DNA of 32,385 nt from an uncultured Flavobacteriales bacterium (lineage in GTDB: Bacteria > Bacteroidota > Bacteroidia > Flavobacteriales_D > CAJJDF01), in assembly GCA_938009745.1 (NCBI GenBank), contig CALLII010000108.1, positions 1-32,385 of the forward strand, written 5' to 3'. Of this stretch, positions 15,390 through 22,144 are shown in pieces. Each line of letters begins with the position of its first letter. The stretch's first letter is position 1. The translations under genes and the position numbers were made by a program. The notes beneath the pieces were generated by a model that saw nothing but the letters and a program-made list of their open reading frames with translations, was not told where the DNA came from and made no database searches.

Positions 15390-16760
15390 ATGAAAAAAAC
15401 AATTTTAATAATAACAGTAGCATTAATCTCATTTTCTACTTTTTGCCAATTACCAGATAAGTCTTTGGGTAGTGAAAACTTAAAAGGAAAAGTGAAAGAA
15501 GTAAATACCAATATCTATTATTATCGAACAACTCAAAAATCTTATGTGCTATCTTCTTCTGATAAAATGAAATATAATGATGGAAATTTAATTTACCATT
15601 ATTCTGAGTTTGGTAGTTTACTATCCAATTATGAATACGAATACACTTATGAAGATGGAAATTTGGTAAAGCTCACAAGCCGAAACATTAGTAAAAAAAC
15701 TTCTCAGGTTGAATTGGAAAACTATACTAACTATTTATATAGTTCAGGTAATTTGACAGAGATAAATCTTACAGGTACAGATCCTACAACTATTAGCTTT
15801 GAATACAATAACAAGAATCAAGTGATTAAAGAAGCTAAAGTAGGGATTGGAGCTATTAAAAAATATGAAAAGATTTATGCCTACCAATCTAATTCTGCGT
15901 ATTCAATTACTAGTTATTTTTATTCGAAAGGAGAAAAAGCTGAAAAGCCAAACGTATTTAACTATGAGAAAGGAAATTTGGTTTCTTCAGAAATGAATGG
16001 ATATGGTTCGCCATCAAAAGGTGCATATTCTTTCAATGATAATGGAGATAAAATCTCCTATTATTATAATGGAAAATTAAGTTCAGAGTATTTTTATGAA
16101 TATGACAACCAAAACAATTGGATAACAAGAGTTGAAAAAAGATTCAATACTTTTAGCGAATCAATTTCCTACACGTATTCTTTTAGGCAACTTACTTACA
16201 AGAAAGGAATTACGGGTGGAACAGAGGTTAATTCTAATTTGCTAAAAAAATATGAAACAAGAGATTCTTATGAAGTAAAACCTTACGAAGTAACGGACTA
16301 TAACAAGATACTTTTAAACCCAACTGAGGTAAAGGAATTATTTGTTTTGAAAACGGAAGGTTCTCAATTTAAGGTAAAAACTGATGCAGGGAATTACTTA
16401 ACTAATAAAGTAAATGCTGTAAAGCATACCAATGGATTGGATATGATTTTGTATCATCCAAACAGTAACACAACAGCATTAGTCAAAGATTTTAATGAAG
16501 AGTTGTTCAAGCAAGATTTTTGGCATAAAGCAGAAATATTAAGTTCTACAGACTCAATGTTTTGGACCGTAAACGAAAAGGGAAGTTGGTACATTACCGA
16601 AAAGGGAAAGCCATATTCGGGTTATGAGGCAACAAGTCTTAAATATTCTACAGAAAATCCTGATGATGTAATAGTTTACATAAATGAGGTAGCAACTTAT
16701 ATGATGAAAAATTATAGAAATGCTACTCCACATAAATTATATGTTTTGAGAAAGATATAA
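15390..16760 (+). CDS. Secreted protein with YD-like repeats
   Basis: A protein of 456 aa from ATG 15390, with a signal peptide (MKKTILIITVALISFSTFCQ). Residues ~60-270 contain repeating units of the form Y-E/N-x-x-G-N-L followed by a turn and a short strand (YEYTYEDGNLVKL, FEYNNKNQVIKEA, YSFNDNGDKISYYYNGKL, YEYDNQNNWITRVEKRF), which resemble YD/RHS-type beta repeats but are irregular. The C-terminal third (DKILLNPTEVKELFVLK onwards) is of mixed composition and unrecognised. GTG 15363 in the same frame would add MTYKSNYRI before the signal peptide and overlaps the promoter, so it was rejected. The gene is the third predicted target of the response regulator. Role unknown; a surface or periplasmic effector of the module is an inference. 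Confidence 0.8.
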   Translation: MKKTILIITVALISFSTFCQLPDKSLGSENLKGKVKEVNTNIYYYRTTQKSYVLSSSDKMKYNDGNLIYHYSEFGSLLSNYEYEYTYEDGNLVKLTSRNISKKTSQVELENYTNYLYSSGNLTEINLTGTDPTTISFEYNNKNQVIKEAKVGIGAIKKYEKIYAYQSNSAYSITSYFYSKGEKAEKPNVFNYEKGNLVSSEMNGYGSPSKGAYSFNDNGDKISYYYNGKLSSEYFYEYDNQNNWITRVEKRFNTFSESISYTYSFRQLTYKKGITGGTEVNSNLLKKYETRDSYEVKPYEVTDYNKILLNPTEVKELFVLKTEGSQFKVKTDAGNYLTNKVNAVKHTNGLDMILYHPNSNTTALVKDFNEELFKQDFWHKAEILSSTDSMFWTVNEKGSWYITEKGKPYSGYEATSLKYSTENPDDVIVYINEVATYMMKNYRNATPHKLYVLRKI

Positions 16761-16776
16761 TTTATTAGTAGAATTA

Positions 16777-16812
16777 AAAAGAGCCTAAAACAATTATGTT
16801 TTAGGCTCTTTT
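16777..16812. terminator. Bidirectional intrinsic terminator
   Basis: A perfect 15-bp stem (16777-16791 with 16798-16812) with a 6-base loop, flanked by A and T tracts on the two sides, lies between the convergent 15390 gene and dnaJ. It can end transcription in both directions. Confidence 0.85.
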
Positions 16813-16826
16813 CGGTTTATTACTTT

Positions 16827-17951
16827 TTAACTAAACACATCTTTCACTCTATCAAAGAATCCTTTGTCCTTACTTGTAGGGTTAGGGGCAAAGTTTTCAG
16901 ATTTCTGAAGTACTTCCAGGGCTTTCTTCTCTTCTTTAGTTAAGTTTTGAGGAGTCCAAACATTTACATGGACTAATATATCTCCCTTACCATAAGAATT
17001 TACAGAGGGGATTCCTTTTCCTTTTAATCTAAGTGTTTTGCCACTTTGTGTTCCTCCAGCAATTTTAAATTTAACGTTTCCTCCAACCGCAGGAATCTCT
17101 ACAGATGTTCCTAAGGCTGCATCTGCAATGTTTAAATACAAATCGTAATGTAAGTTTTGTCCTTCTCTTTTTAATGATTCGTGTTCTACTTCTGATATTA
17201 CTACCAATAAGTCACCAGCAACTCCATTTCCAGGAGCATCATTTCCTTTTCCTCTAACGTTAAGTTGCATTCCATCTTCCACACCAGCTGGAATTTCTAT
17301 TGGGATTACAACTTCTTTACGCACCATTCCGTTTTGATCACTTCCAGAAGGTCTTTTACCTATTGATTGTCCCGATCCACTACAAGTAGGGCAGGCAGAT
17401 GCTGTTTGCATTTGTCCCAAAAAGCTATTTACAACTCTAGTTACTTGTCCTTGACCTTTACAAGTGCTACACGTTTTGTATTCTACACCTTCAGCCTGAA
17501 CAAGTTTATTAACTTTTATCTTTTTCTCAACTCCATTTACAATTTCTTCGAGAGTTAAGTTTAGTCTTACTCTGAGGTTAGTTCCTTTAATGGTTCTTCG
17601 TCCTTGGCTTCTTCCAAAACCGCCTCCGAATCCACCACCTCCTCCACCACCAAAGATATCTCCAAATTGACTGAAAATATCATCCATGTTCATTCCACCT
17701 CCACCAAATCCACCTCCAGCACTACCGTCAACTCCTGCATGACCATATTGGTCATACCTTTGTTTCTTTTCGGCATTACTTAATATTTCGTAAGCCTCAG
17801 CTGCTTCCTTAAATTTTACTTCAGCATCTGGGTTATCAGGATTTTTGTCCGGGTGAAATTTGATAGCTAATTTACGGTAAGCCTTTTTAATTTCGCTTGC
17901 ATCCGCACCTTTGCTAATACCTAATACTTCGTAATAATCTCTTTTTGCCAT
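16827..17951 (-). CDS. dnaJ: Chaperone DnaJ (Hsp40) with a reduced zinc domain
   Basis: DnaJ, 374 aa, the co-chaperone that delivers substrates to DnaK and stimulates its ATPase. The J-domain occupies 4-70 with HPD at 33-35; a Gly/Phe-rich region covers ~74-115; the central and C-terminal substrate-binding domains follow (IPAGVEDGMQL, GDLLVVISEVEH, GKGDILVHVNVWTP). The zinc region has only two CxxCxGxG motifs, at 161-168 and 187-194. These correspond to motifs 2 and 3, which form zinc centre II; motifs 1 and 4 are absent. I believe this is a lineage feature of flavobacterial DnaJ rather than damage, as the frame is intact. It follows grpE by 18 bp in an operon and ends at the bidirectional terminator. 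Confidence 0.97.
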   Translation of the reverse strand: MAKRDYYEVLGISKGADASEIKKAYRKLAIKFHPDKNPDNPDAEVKFKEAAEAYEILSNAEKKQRYDQYGHAGVDGSAGGGFGGGGMNMDDIFSQFGDIFGGGGGGGFGGGFGRSQGRRTIKGTNLRVRLNLTLEEIVNGVEKKIKVNKLVQAEGVEYKTCSTCKGQGQVTRVVNSFLGQMQTASACPTCSGSGQSIGKRPSGSDQNGMVRKEVVIPIEIPAGVEDGMQLNVRGKGNDAPGNGVAGDLLVVISEVEHESLKREGQNLHYDLYLNIADAALGTSVEIPAVGGNVKFKIAGGTQSGKTLRLKGKGIPSVNSYGKGDILVHVNVWTPQNLTKEEKKALEVLQKSENFAPNPTSKDKGFFDRVKDVFS

Positions 17952-17969
17952 CTTAATTTCTTTTGGGAC

Positions 17970-18542
17970 TTATTGTCCTATAACCACTTTCGGGAACCTA
18001 ATAATTTTATCTCCCAAATAATATCCTTCTTCAACCACATCCATTATTTTTCCTTTCATATCCTCACTTGGAGCAGGAATATTGGTGATAGCTTCATGAA
18101 TATCTGCATTAAATACTTCGCCCATGGCATCAATTTTTTTTAATCCTTTTGCCTCAAGAGATTTAAATAGTTTGTTGTAAATCAGTTCAAAACCTTGTTT
18201 TATAGCGTCAGCATCATTCACCTCTTGGTTGTGTGCCATGGCTCTTTTAAAATCATCTACAATAGGAAGCATGTTCTTTATTACATCTTCACTTGCCGAT
18301 TTTATAGTGTCTAGCTTTTCTTTGGCTGTTCTTTTTCTGAAATTATCGAACTCAGAATATAACCTTAAATATTTGTCATTTGCTATTAATACAGCCTCTT
18401 GAGCTAGTTCTAGTTCGCTTTTTTCTTCAACTGGAGCTGATTCTTCTTGAGTTTCTTCCTGAGAATTTTCAGCATTCTGAGTAGTCTCTTCTGTTGCGTT
18501 ATCTTGTTTCAACTCTTCGTTATTTTCGTTTTCACTTGTCAT
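17970..18542 (-). CDS. grpE: Nucleotide exchange factor GrpE
   Basis: GrpE, 190 aa from the chosen start, the ADP-release factor for DnaK. An acidic, disordered N-terminus (~1-40) leads into a long coiled-coil helix (~45-90, LYSEFDNFRKRTAKEK) and the C-terminal beta domain (GEVFNADIHEAI, EEGYYLGDKIIRFPKVVIG). Longer frames begin at TTG 18596 and ATG 18590, but a -7 box TAGATTTG sits at 18601-18594 on this strand, so transcription would start about at 18588. ATG 18542 is preceded by an AGAGGA ribosome-binding site and gives the normal family N-terminus, so it was chosen. ATG 18572 (MFNRK) is a less likely option. Operon with dnaJ. Confidence 0.93.
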   Translation of the reverse strand: MTSENENNEELKQDNATEETTQNAENSQEETQEESAPVEEKSELELAQEAVLIANDKYLRLYSEFDNFRKRTAKEKLDTIKSASEDVIKNMLPIVDDFKRAMAHNQEVNDADAIKQGFELIYNKLFKSLEAKGLKKIDAMGEVFNADIHEAITNIPAPSEDMKGKIMDVVEEGYYLGDKIIRFPKVVIGQ

Positions 18543-18593
18543 TTTTCCTCTTTTATTTTTACGATTGAACATATTCAATTTGTTTGCCATTCG

Positions 18594-18621
18594 CAAATCT
18601 AAGTCAATCTGACATAGATTG
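18594..18621 (-). promoter_or_regulatory. grpE promoter with a dyad
   Basis: The -7 box TAGATTTG (18601-18594, minus strand) matches TAnnTTTG exactly. Just upstream, 18621-18605 holds a 17-bp dyad CAATCT-N5-AGATTG that fills the spacer between the -7 box and the expected -33 position. This is a good place for a repressor operator of a heat-shock type, but no regulator can be named. Confidence 0.5.
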
Positions 18622-18628
18622 AATAAAA

Positions 18629-18670
18629 AATCCCATTAAAATGGCAGCAGACTGACATATTAATGGGATT
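18629..18670 (-). terminator. Repeated hairpin terminator, copy A
   Basis: A 42-bp hairpin with an 11-bp outer stem AATCCCATTAA/TTAATGGGATT, followed on the minus strand by a T tract. It ends the transcript of the 18705 gene just upstream of grpE. It is 38/42 identical to copy B at 19487-19528. Confidence 0.75.
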
Positions 18671-18704
18671 AATAGAAGTTTGTTTGTGGATACTTCTAAT
18701 TCAT

Positions 18705-19325
18705 CTATTTACCTATGGACCATAAGTAAGCGAGAGAAAAGTAATACCTGAATTCATTTTTTGTGTAGGATGCCCCACTTATCCTTTGAGGCTCGTTCAT
18801 TGGTTTTGTATAAGCAAATCGTATTGTCATTTCTTCTCCTAATGAGTTAGATATCAAATCATTATTAAAATTGAAGTGAAATCCTAAGGACAATTGAGGT
18901 CCATAAATGAAAGATGCGGTAGAATACCAAGCAGTATTTAATCCGACACCTAAAAAACCTCCAAATTTTTCTCTATCCCCAATGTACAGTTCTGCGAGCA
19001 CTGGTAATTCGCCAAAAATAGTTAATCCATTACCCCCTCCAGCTGGAGTTGCTGCTACTCCGGTCGATATGAATCCACCTCCAATTGAGGGATAAATAGT
19101 TGGTGCAATATTTATTAATTTGCCAAGTTTAAAATTCAATCCAGCTTGATAAAGTAAAGTTCCTCCGCCTCCACCAGATATACCGCCATTATTAAAACCA
19201 GGGATTGTGTAGTCGTATTCATAAGTAAAATAGGTTACGCCTAATCCAAAATTATGAAAGAATTGTTGGGATAAACAATTATATGATAATGTGATGATTA
19301 TAGAGAGAGTTAATAGTTTTTTCAT
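18705..19325 (-). CDS. Predicted outer-membrane beta-barrel protein
   Basis: A protein of 206 aa with a signal peptide (MKKLLTLSIIITLSYNCLSQ; a Cys occurs in it but without a good lipobox). The mature part is Gly- and aromatic-rich with alternating strands (FHNFGLGVTYFTYEYDY, GGTLLYQAGLNFKLG, KFGGFLGVGLNTAWYST, PQLSLGFHFNFNNDL) and ends FRYYFSLAYLWSIGK, fitting a small outer-membrane porin-like barrel of about eight strands. Gly runs GGISGGGGG and AGGGNG probably form loops. No named family was recognised. The gene stands between two copies of the same terminator hairpin and is probably a single transcription unit. Confidence 0.8.
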   Translation of the reverse strand: MKKLLTLSIIITLSYNCLSQQFFHNFGLGVTYFTYEYDYTIPGFNNGGISGGGGGTLLYQAGLNFKLGKLINIAPTIYPSIGGGFISTGVAATPAGGGNGLTIFGELPVLAELYIGDREKFGGFLGVGLNTAWYSTASFIYGPQLSLGFHFNFNNDLISNSLGEEMTIRFAYTKPMNEPQRISGASYTKNEFRYYFSLAYLWSIGK

Positions 19326-19486
19326 TGAGTTTAAATAAATTAGTCCTAGTTCTTTTTTTATACTTGATTGCTAACTTAGTTATTTTTTCAAACTTGATGT
19401 TTTCTGAAAGGTTTCATGGGCTTTGTTATTACCTAAACGATTGTTTAAATCTTAACTAGAATAGTTTTATTTTTTTTCTAACTAAA

Positions 19487-19528
19487 AATCCCATTAAAAT
19501 GGCAGGAGTCTGTCATTTTAATGGGATT
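19487..19528 (-). terminator. Repeated hairpin terminator, copy B
   Basis: A perfect 15-bp stem (19487-19501 with 19514-19528) with a 12-base loop, followed on the minus strand by TTTTTAG. It lies just after the TlpA-like gene (19547-20104) and should end that transcript. Unlike a chance terminator pair, its loop is also nearly the same as that of copy A. Confidence 0.8.
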
Positions 19529-19546
19529 AAAATCTTTTTGTCTTTT

Positions 19547-20104
19547 TTAGAATTTCTTTACATATCTATCAAGTGTAGTATGTAATTTCATTCCTCTAAG
19601 GTTTTTGGCTACTATCTTCCCTTTTGGATCAACCAAAAAACTTTGTGGAATAGAATTTACTTTATATGTTTTAGCTGCATCAGAGTACCATCCTCTTAGA
19701 TCACTTACATGATATTTCCATGATAAATTATCTTTAGTAATTGCTTGTTTCCATTTAGGAATTTGGTTATCAAGTGATACACTAAATATTTCGAAACCTT
19801 TTCCTTTTCTGAAAGAAGCATCTTTATATTTTTTATAGGCACTTACCAAATTTGGACTTTCTTTTCTACAAGGTCCACACCAGCTTGCCCAAAAATCAAT
19901 TAATACATATTTACCTCTAAGTGAAGATAATTTATATGTTTTTCCATCAGGACTTTTGTATTCCAAATCAGGGGCAATATCACCAATATTAACTCCAACT
20001 TCTGGAGATAATTCAATCTCTACTTCAGTGTTTGTAGTAGGTATGAAACTATATGATATCAAGGCTATCATTCCTGATAGGGCTATGATGATTACTTTTT
20101 TCAT
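19547..20104 (-). CDS. TlpA-like thiol-disulphide oxidoreductase
   Basis: A periplasmic thioredoxin-fold protein, 185 aa. Residues 1-21 form a signal peptide or membrane anchor (MKKVIIIALSGMIALISYSF). The AhpC/TSA-Redoxin-type domain begins at GDIAPDLEYKSPDGKTYKLS; the redox motif WCGPC is at 75-79 after LIDFWAS, and the cis-proline loop is NSIPQSFLVD. The ~25-residue insert between the first helix and the next strand (KDASFRKGKGFEIFSVSLDN) is typical of TlpA/ResA proteins. It would reduce disulphides in exported proteins or in cytochrome c maturation; the partner is unknown. It lies 59 bp downstream of murA, so it may share its transcript, and ends at terminator copy B. Confidence 0.92.
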   Translation of the reverse strand: MKKVIIIALSGMIALISYSFIPTTNTEVEIELSPEVGVNIGDIAPDLEYKSPDGKTYKLSSLRGKYVLIDFWASWCGPCRKESPNLVSAYKKYKDASFRKGKGFEIFSVSLDNQIPKWKQAITKDNLSWKYHVSDLRGWYSDAAKTYKVNSIPQSFLVDPKGKIVAKNLRGMKLHTTLDRYVKKF

Positions 20105-20163
20105 GTTTATATTTTCAATAAATTTATACTAGTGTTAAAGAATTAACAAGAACTATACCAAGT

Positions 20164-21468
20164 TTAACTTCTAACTATGTCAGCTCCAATATTATTTAAT
20201 CTGGTATCAATATTTTGGTATCCTCTATCAATTTGAGATATGTTACTAATTTGACTTTTTCCTTCAGCAGATAAGGCTGCAATAAGCAATGAAACTCCTG
20301 CTCTAATATCAGGTGAGCTCATTTTTATTCCTCTTAATGGATATTCCTTGTCAATTCCAATTACTGTAGCTCTGTGTGGATCGCAAAGTATTATTTTTGC
20401 TCCCATATCAATCAATTTATCTACGAAGAACAATCTGCTTTCGAACATTTTTTGGTGAATTAATACACTCCCTCTTGCTTGTGTTGCAACCACTAATACT
20501 ATACTTAATAAATCAGGAGTGAATCCTGGCCAAGGCGCATCTGATATCGTCATTATTGAACCATCAATGTATGATTCTATTTCATAATGATCTTGGGCTG
20601 GAATGTACAAATCATCTCCTTTTAGCTCTATTTTTATTCCTAATTTTCTGAAAGTATCAGGGATAATTCCCAAATCTGGGTATGACACATTTTTGATAGT
20701 AATTTCTGAACCAGTCATTGCAGCTAATCCAATAAAACTTCCAATTTCAATCATATCTGGAAGTATTCTGTGTTCGCATCCTCCAAGTGAATCAACTCCT
20801 TCAATTACAATCATGTTGGATCCAATTCCAGAGATTTTTCCTCCCATAGAATTTATCATTTTGCATAATTGCTGTAAGTATGGTTCACAAGCTGCATTAT
20901 ATATTGTAGTAGTTCCTTCTGCAAGTGCAGCTGCCATGACAATGTTTGCTGTTCCAGTTACCGAAGCTTCATCCAAGTGCATGTAGGCACCTTTTAATTT
21001 ATCAGCTTTTACTTCATAAAAGAAATCTTTGGCATCATAATGAAACGTAGCCCCAAGATTTTGGAACCCAATAAAGTGAGTGTCCAATCTTCTTCTTCCA
21101 ATTTTATCTCCACCTGGTTTTGGCATGTACCCTTTTCCAAATCTTGCCAATAATGGACCTAATATCATTATTGAACCTCTAAGGCTTGAGCCTTTTTGCT
21201 TAAATTCCTCTGATATTAAATAATCAACATTTACATTGTCTGCTTTAAATGAATATTTTTCGTCACTTAGTTTCTTTACAGTAACGCCCATTGAACTTAA
21301 TAAATCAATTAGTTTATTAGCATCAATAATATTAGGGACATTGTCTATAATTACTTCTTCTGGAGTCAATAAAACGGCACATAGCACTTGTAATGCTTCG
21401 TTTTTTGCTCCCTGTGGAGTTAATTCTCCTTTTAATTTTTTTCCTCCGTTTATTTCAAAAATATTCAT
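20164..21468 (-). CDS. murA: UDP-N-acetylglucosamine 1-carboxyvinyltransferase MurA (Asp variant)
   Basis: MurA, 434 aa, which transfers enolpyruvate from PEP to UDP-GlcNAc in the first committed step of peptidoglycan synthesis. Two inside-out alpha/beta domains are present. Conserved residues include Lys22-Asn23 in QGAKNEALQ, the arginine-rich GRRRLDTH (124-131) and the C-terminal DIRAGVSLLIAAL. The active-site loop reads PGGDKIG: Asp121 stands where Escherichia coli has Cys115 (PGGCTIG). Natural Cys-to-Asp variants remain active and are insensitive to fosfomycin, which alkylates that Cys, so intrinsic resistance is expected. It follows the DUF4290 gene by 9 bp, an arrangement common in Bacteroidota. 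Confidence 0.97.
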   Translation of the reverse strand: MNIFEINGGKKLKGELTPQGAKNEALQVLCAVLLTPEEVIIDNVPNIIDANKLIDLLSSMGVTVKKLSDEKYSFKADNVNVDYLISEEFKQKGSSLRGSIMILGPLLARFGKGYMPKPGGDKIGRRRLDTHFIGFQNLGATFHYDAKDFFYEVKADKLKGAYMHLDEASVTGTANIVMAAALAEGTTTIYNAACEPYLQQLCKMINSMGGKISGIGSNMIVIEGVDSLGGCEHRILPDMIEIGSFIGLAAMTGSEITIKNVSYPDLGIIPDTFRKLGIKIELKGDDLYIPAQDHYEIESYIDGSIMTISDAPWPGFTPDLLSIVLVVATQARGSVLIHQKMFESRLFFVDKLIDMGAKIILCDPHRATVIGIDKEYPLRGIKMSSPDIRAGVSLLIAALSAEGKSQISNISQIDRGYQNIDTRLNNIGADIVRS

Positions 21469-21477
21469 GTTTCAGTC

Positions 21478-22128
21478 TTATTTTTTAGTGTATTTCTTTC
21501 TTGAATTGTTGCTCTTTTTATTCGTTTTCTTTTTTGTTGAGTTAGATACTTTGGCAATAGACTTTGCTAGTTCATCCACTGATGTTAGAACCGTTCCTTC
21601 TGGTAATTCTAGTTTTCCGTTTGATAGTTCTTCCAAATGTTTAACGATTACTGAGTCTTCAACATAGTCTTTATTCCATGTTAGGAATAGTTTTTTCATT
21701 AGATTAGCTACTGCAACAGTAATTAACTCTTTTTCCTTTGGATCTTCTTTTTCAATAGCTTCTTTAATGAATAAACTCACAGATTTACCGTAATAAGCAT
21801 ATCTAATTTTTCTTTTCCCTTCAGAATAGCTCATTAATTCTGGCTTTTTTTCCGCTTCTCCCATTTCAGGCTTAGGATAAGGTGAGTCAACATCTAATTT
21901 ATCTTCTGAAATGATAAATAAATGATCCCAAAGTTTGTGAGTAAAATCAGTGATATCTCTCAGATGAGGGTTTAATTGTCCCATTACAGAAATTATTGCA
22001 TTGGCAACTTTTTGTCTCTCCTCACGGTCTTCAATCGAAATTGCGTAATCAATCATATTCTTGATGTTACGTCCGTATTCCGGTATCTGTAAGTCTTCTC
22101 TTGTTGTGTTATAATTTAATCCTTCCAC
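21478..22128 (-). CDS. DUF4290 family protein
   Basis: A Bacteroidota-specific protein of unknown function, 216 aa. The N-terminal block YNTTREDLQIPEYGRNIKNM, with its LPEYGRN-like core, and the stretch MGQLNPHLRDITDFTHKLWDHL mark the DUF4290 family. The middle is helical; the last ~25 residues form a basic Lys/Ser/Asn tail (TKKKTNKKSNNSRKKYTKK) that could bind nucleic acid or be disordered. No signal peptide, so it is cytoplasmic. It sits between the UvrD/PcrA helicase (16 bp gap) and murA (9 bp gap) in one operon; conservation of its link with murA suggests a cell-wall or division role, but this is an inference. Confidence 0.88.
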   Translation of the reverse strand: MEGLNYNTTREDLQIPEYGRNIKNMIDYAISIEDREERQKVANAIISVMGQLNPHLRDITDFTHKLWDHLFIISEDKLDVDSPYPKPEMGEAEKKPELMSYSEGKRKIRYAYYGKSVSLFIKEAIEKEDPKEKELITVAVANLMKKLFLTWNKDYVEDSVIVKHLEELSNGKLELPEGTVLTSVDELAKSIAKVSNSTKKKTNKKSNNSRKKYTKK

Positions 22129-22144
22129 GTTAAGTTTTTTATTT

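Noticed and set aside
20603-21667. Rightward open frames at 20603-20986 and 21236-21667
   Set aside because: Antisense to murA and the DUF4290 gene; their products reflect the reverse complement of conserved coding sequence.
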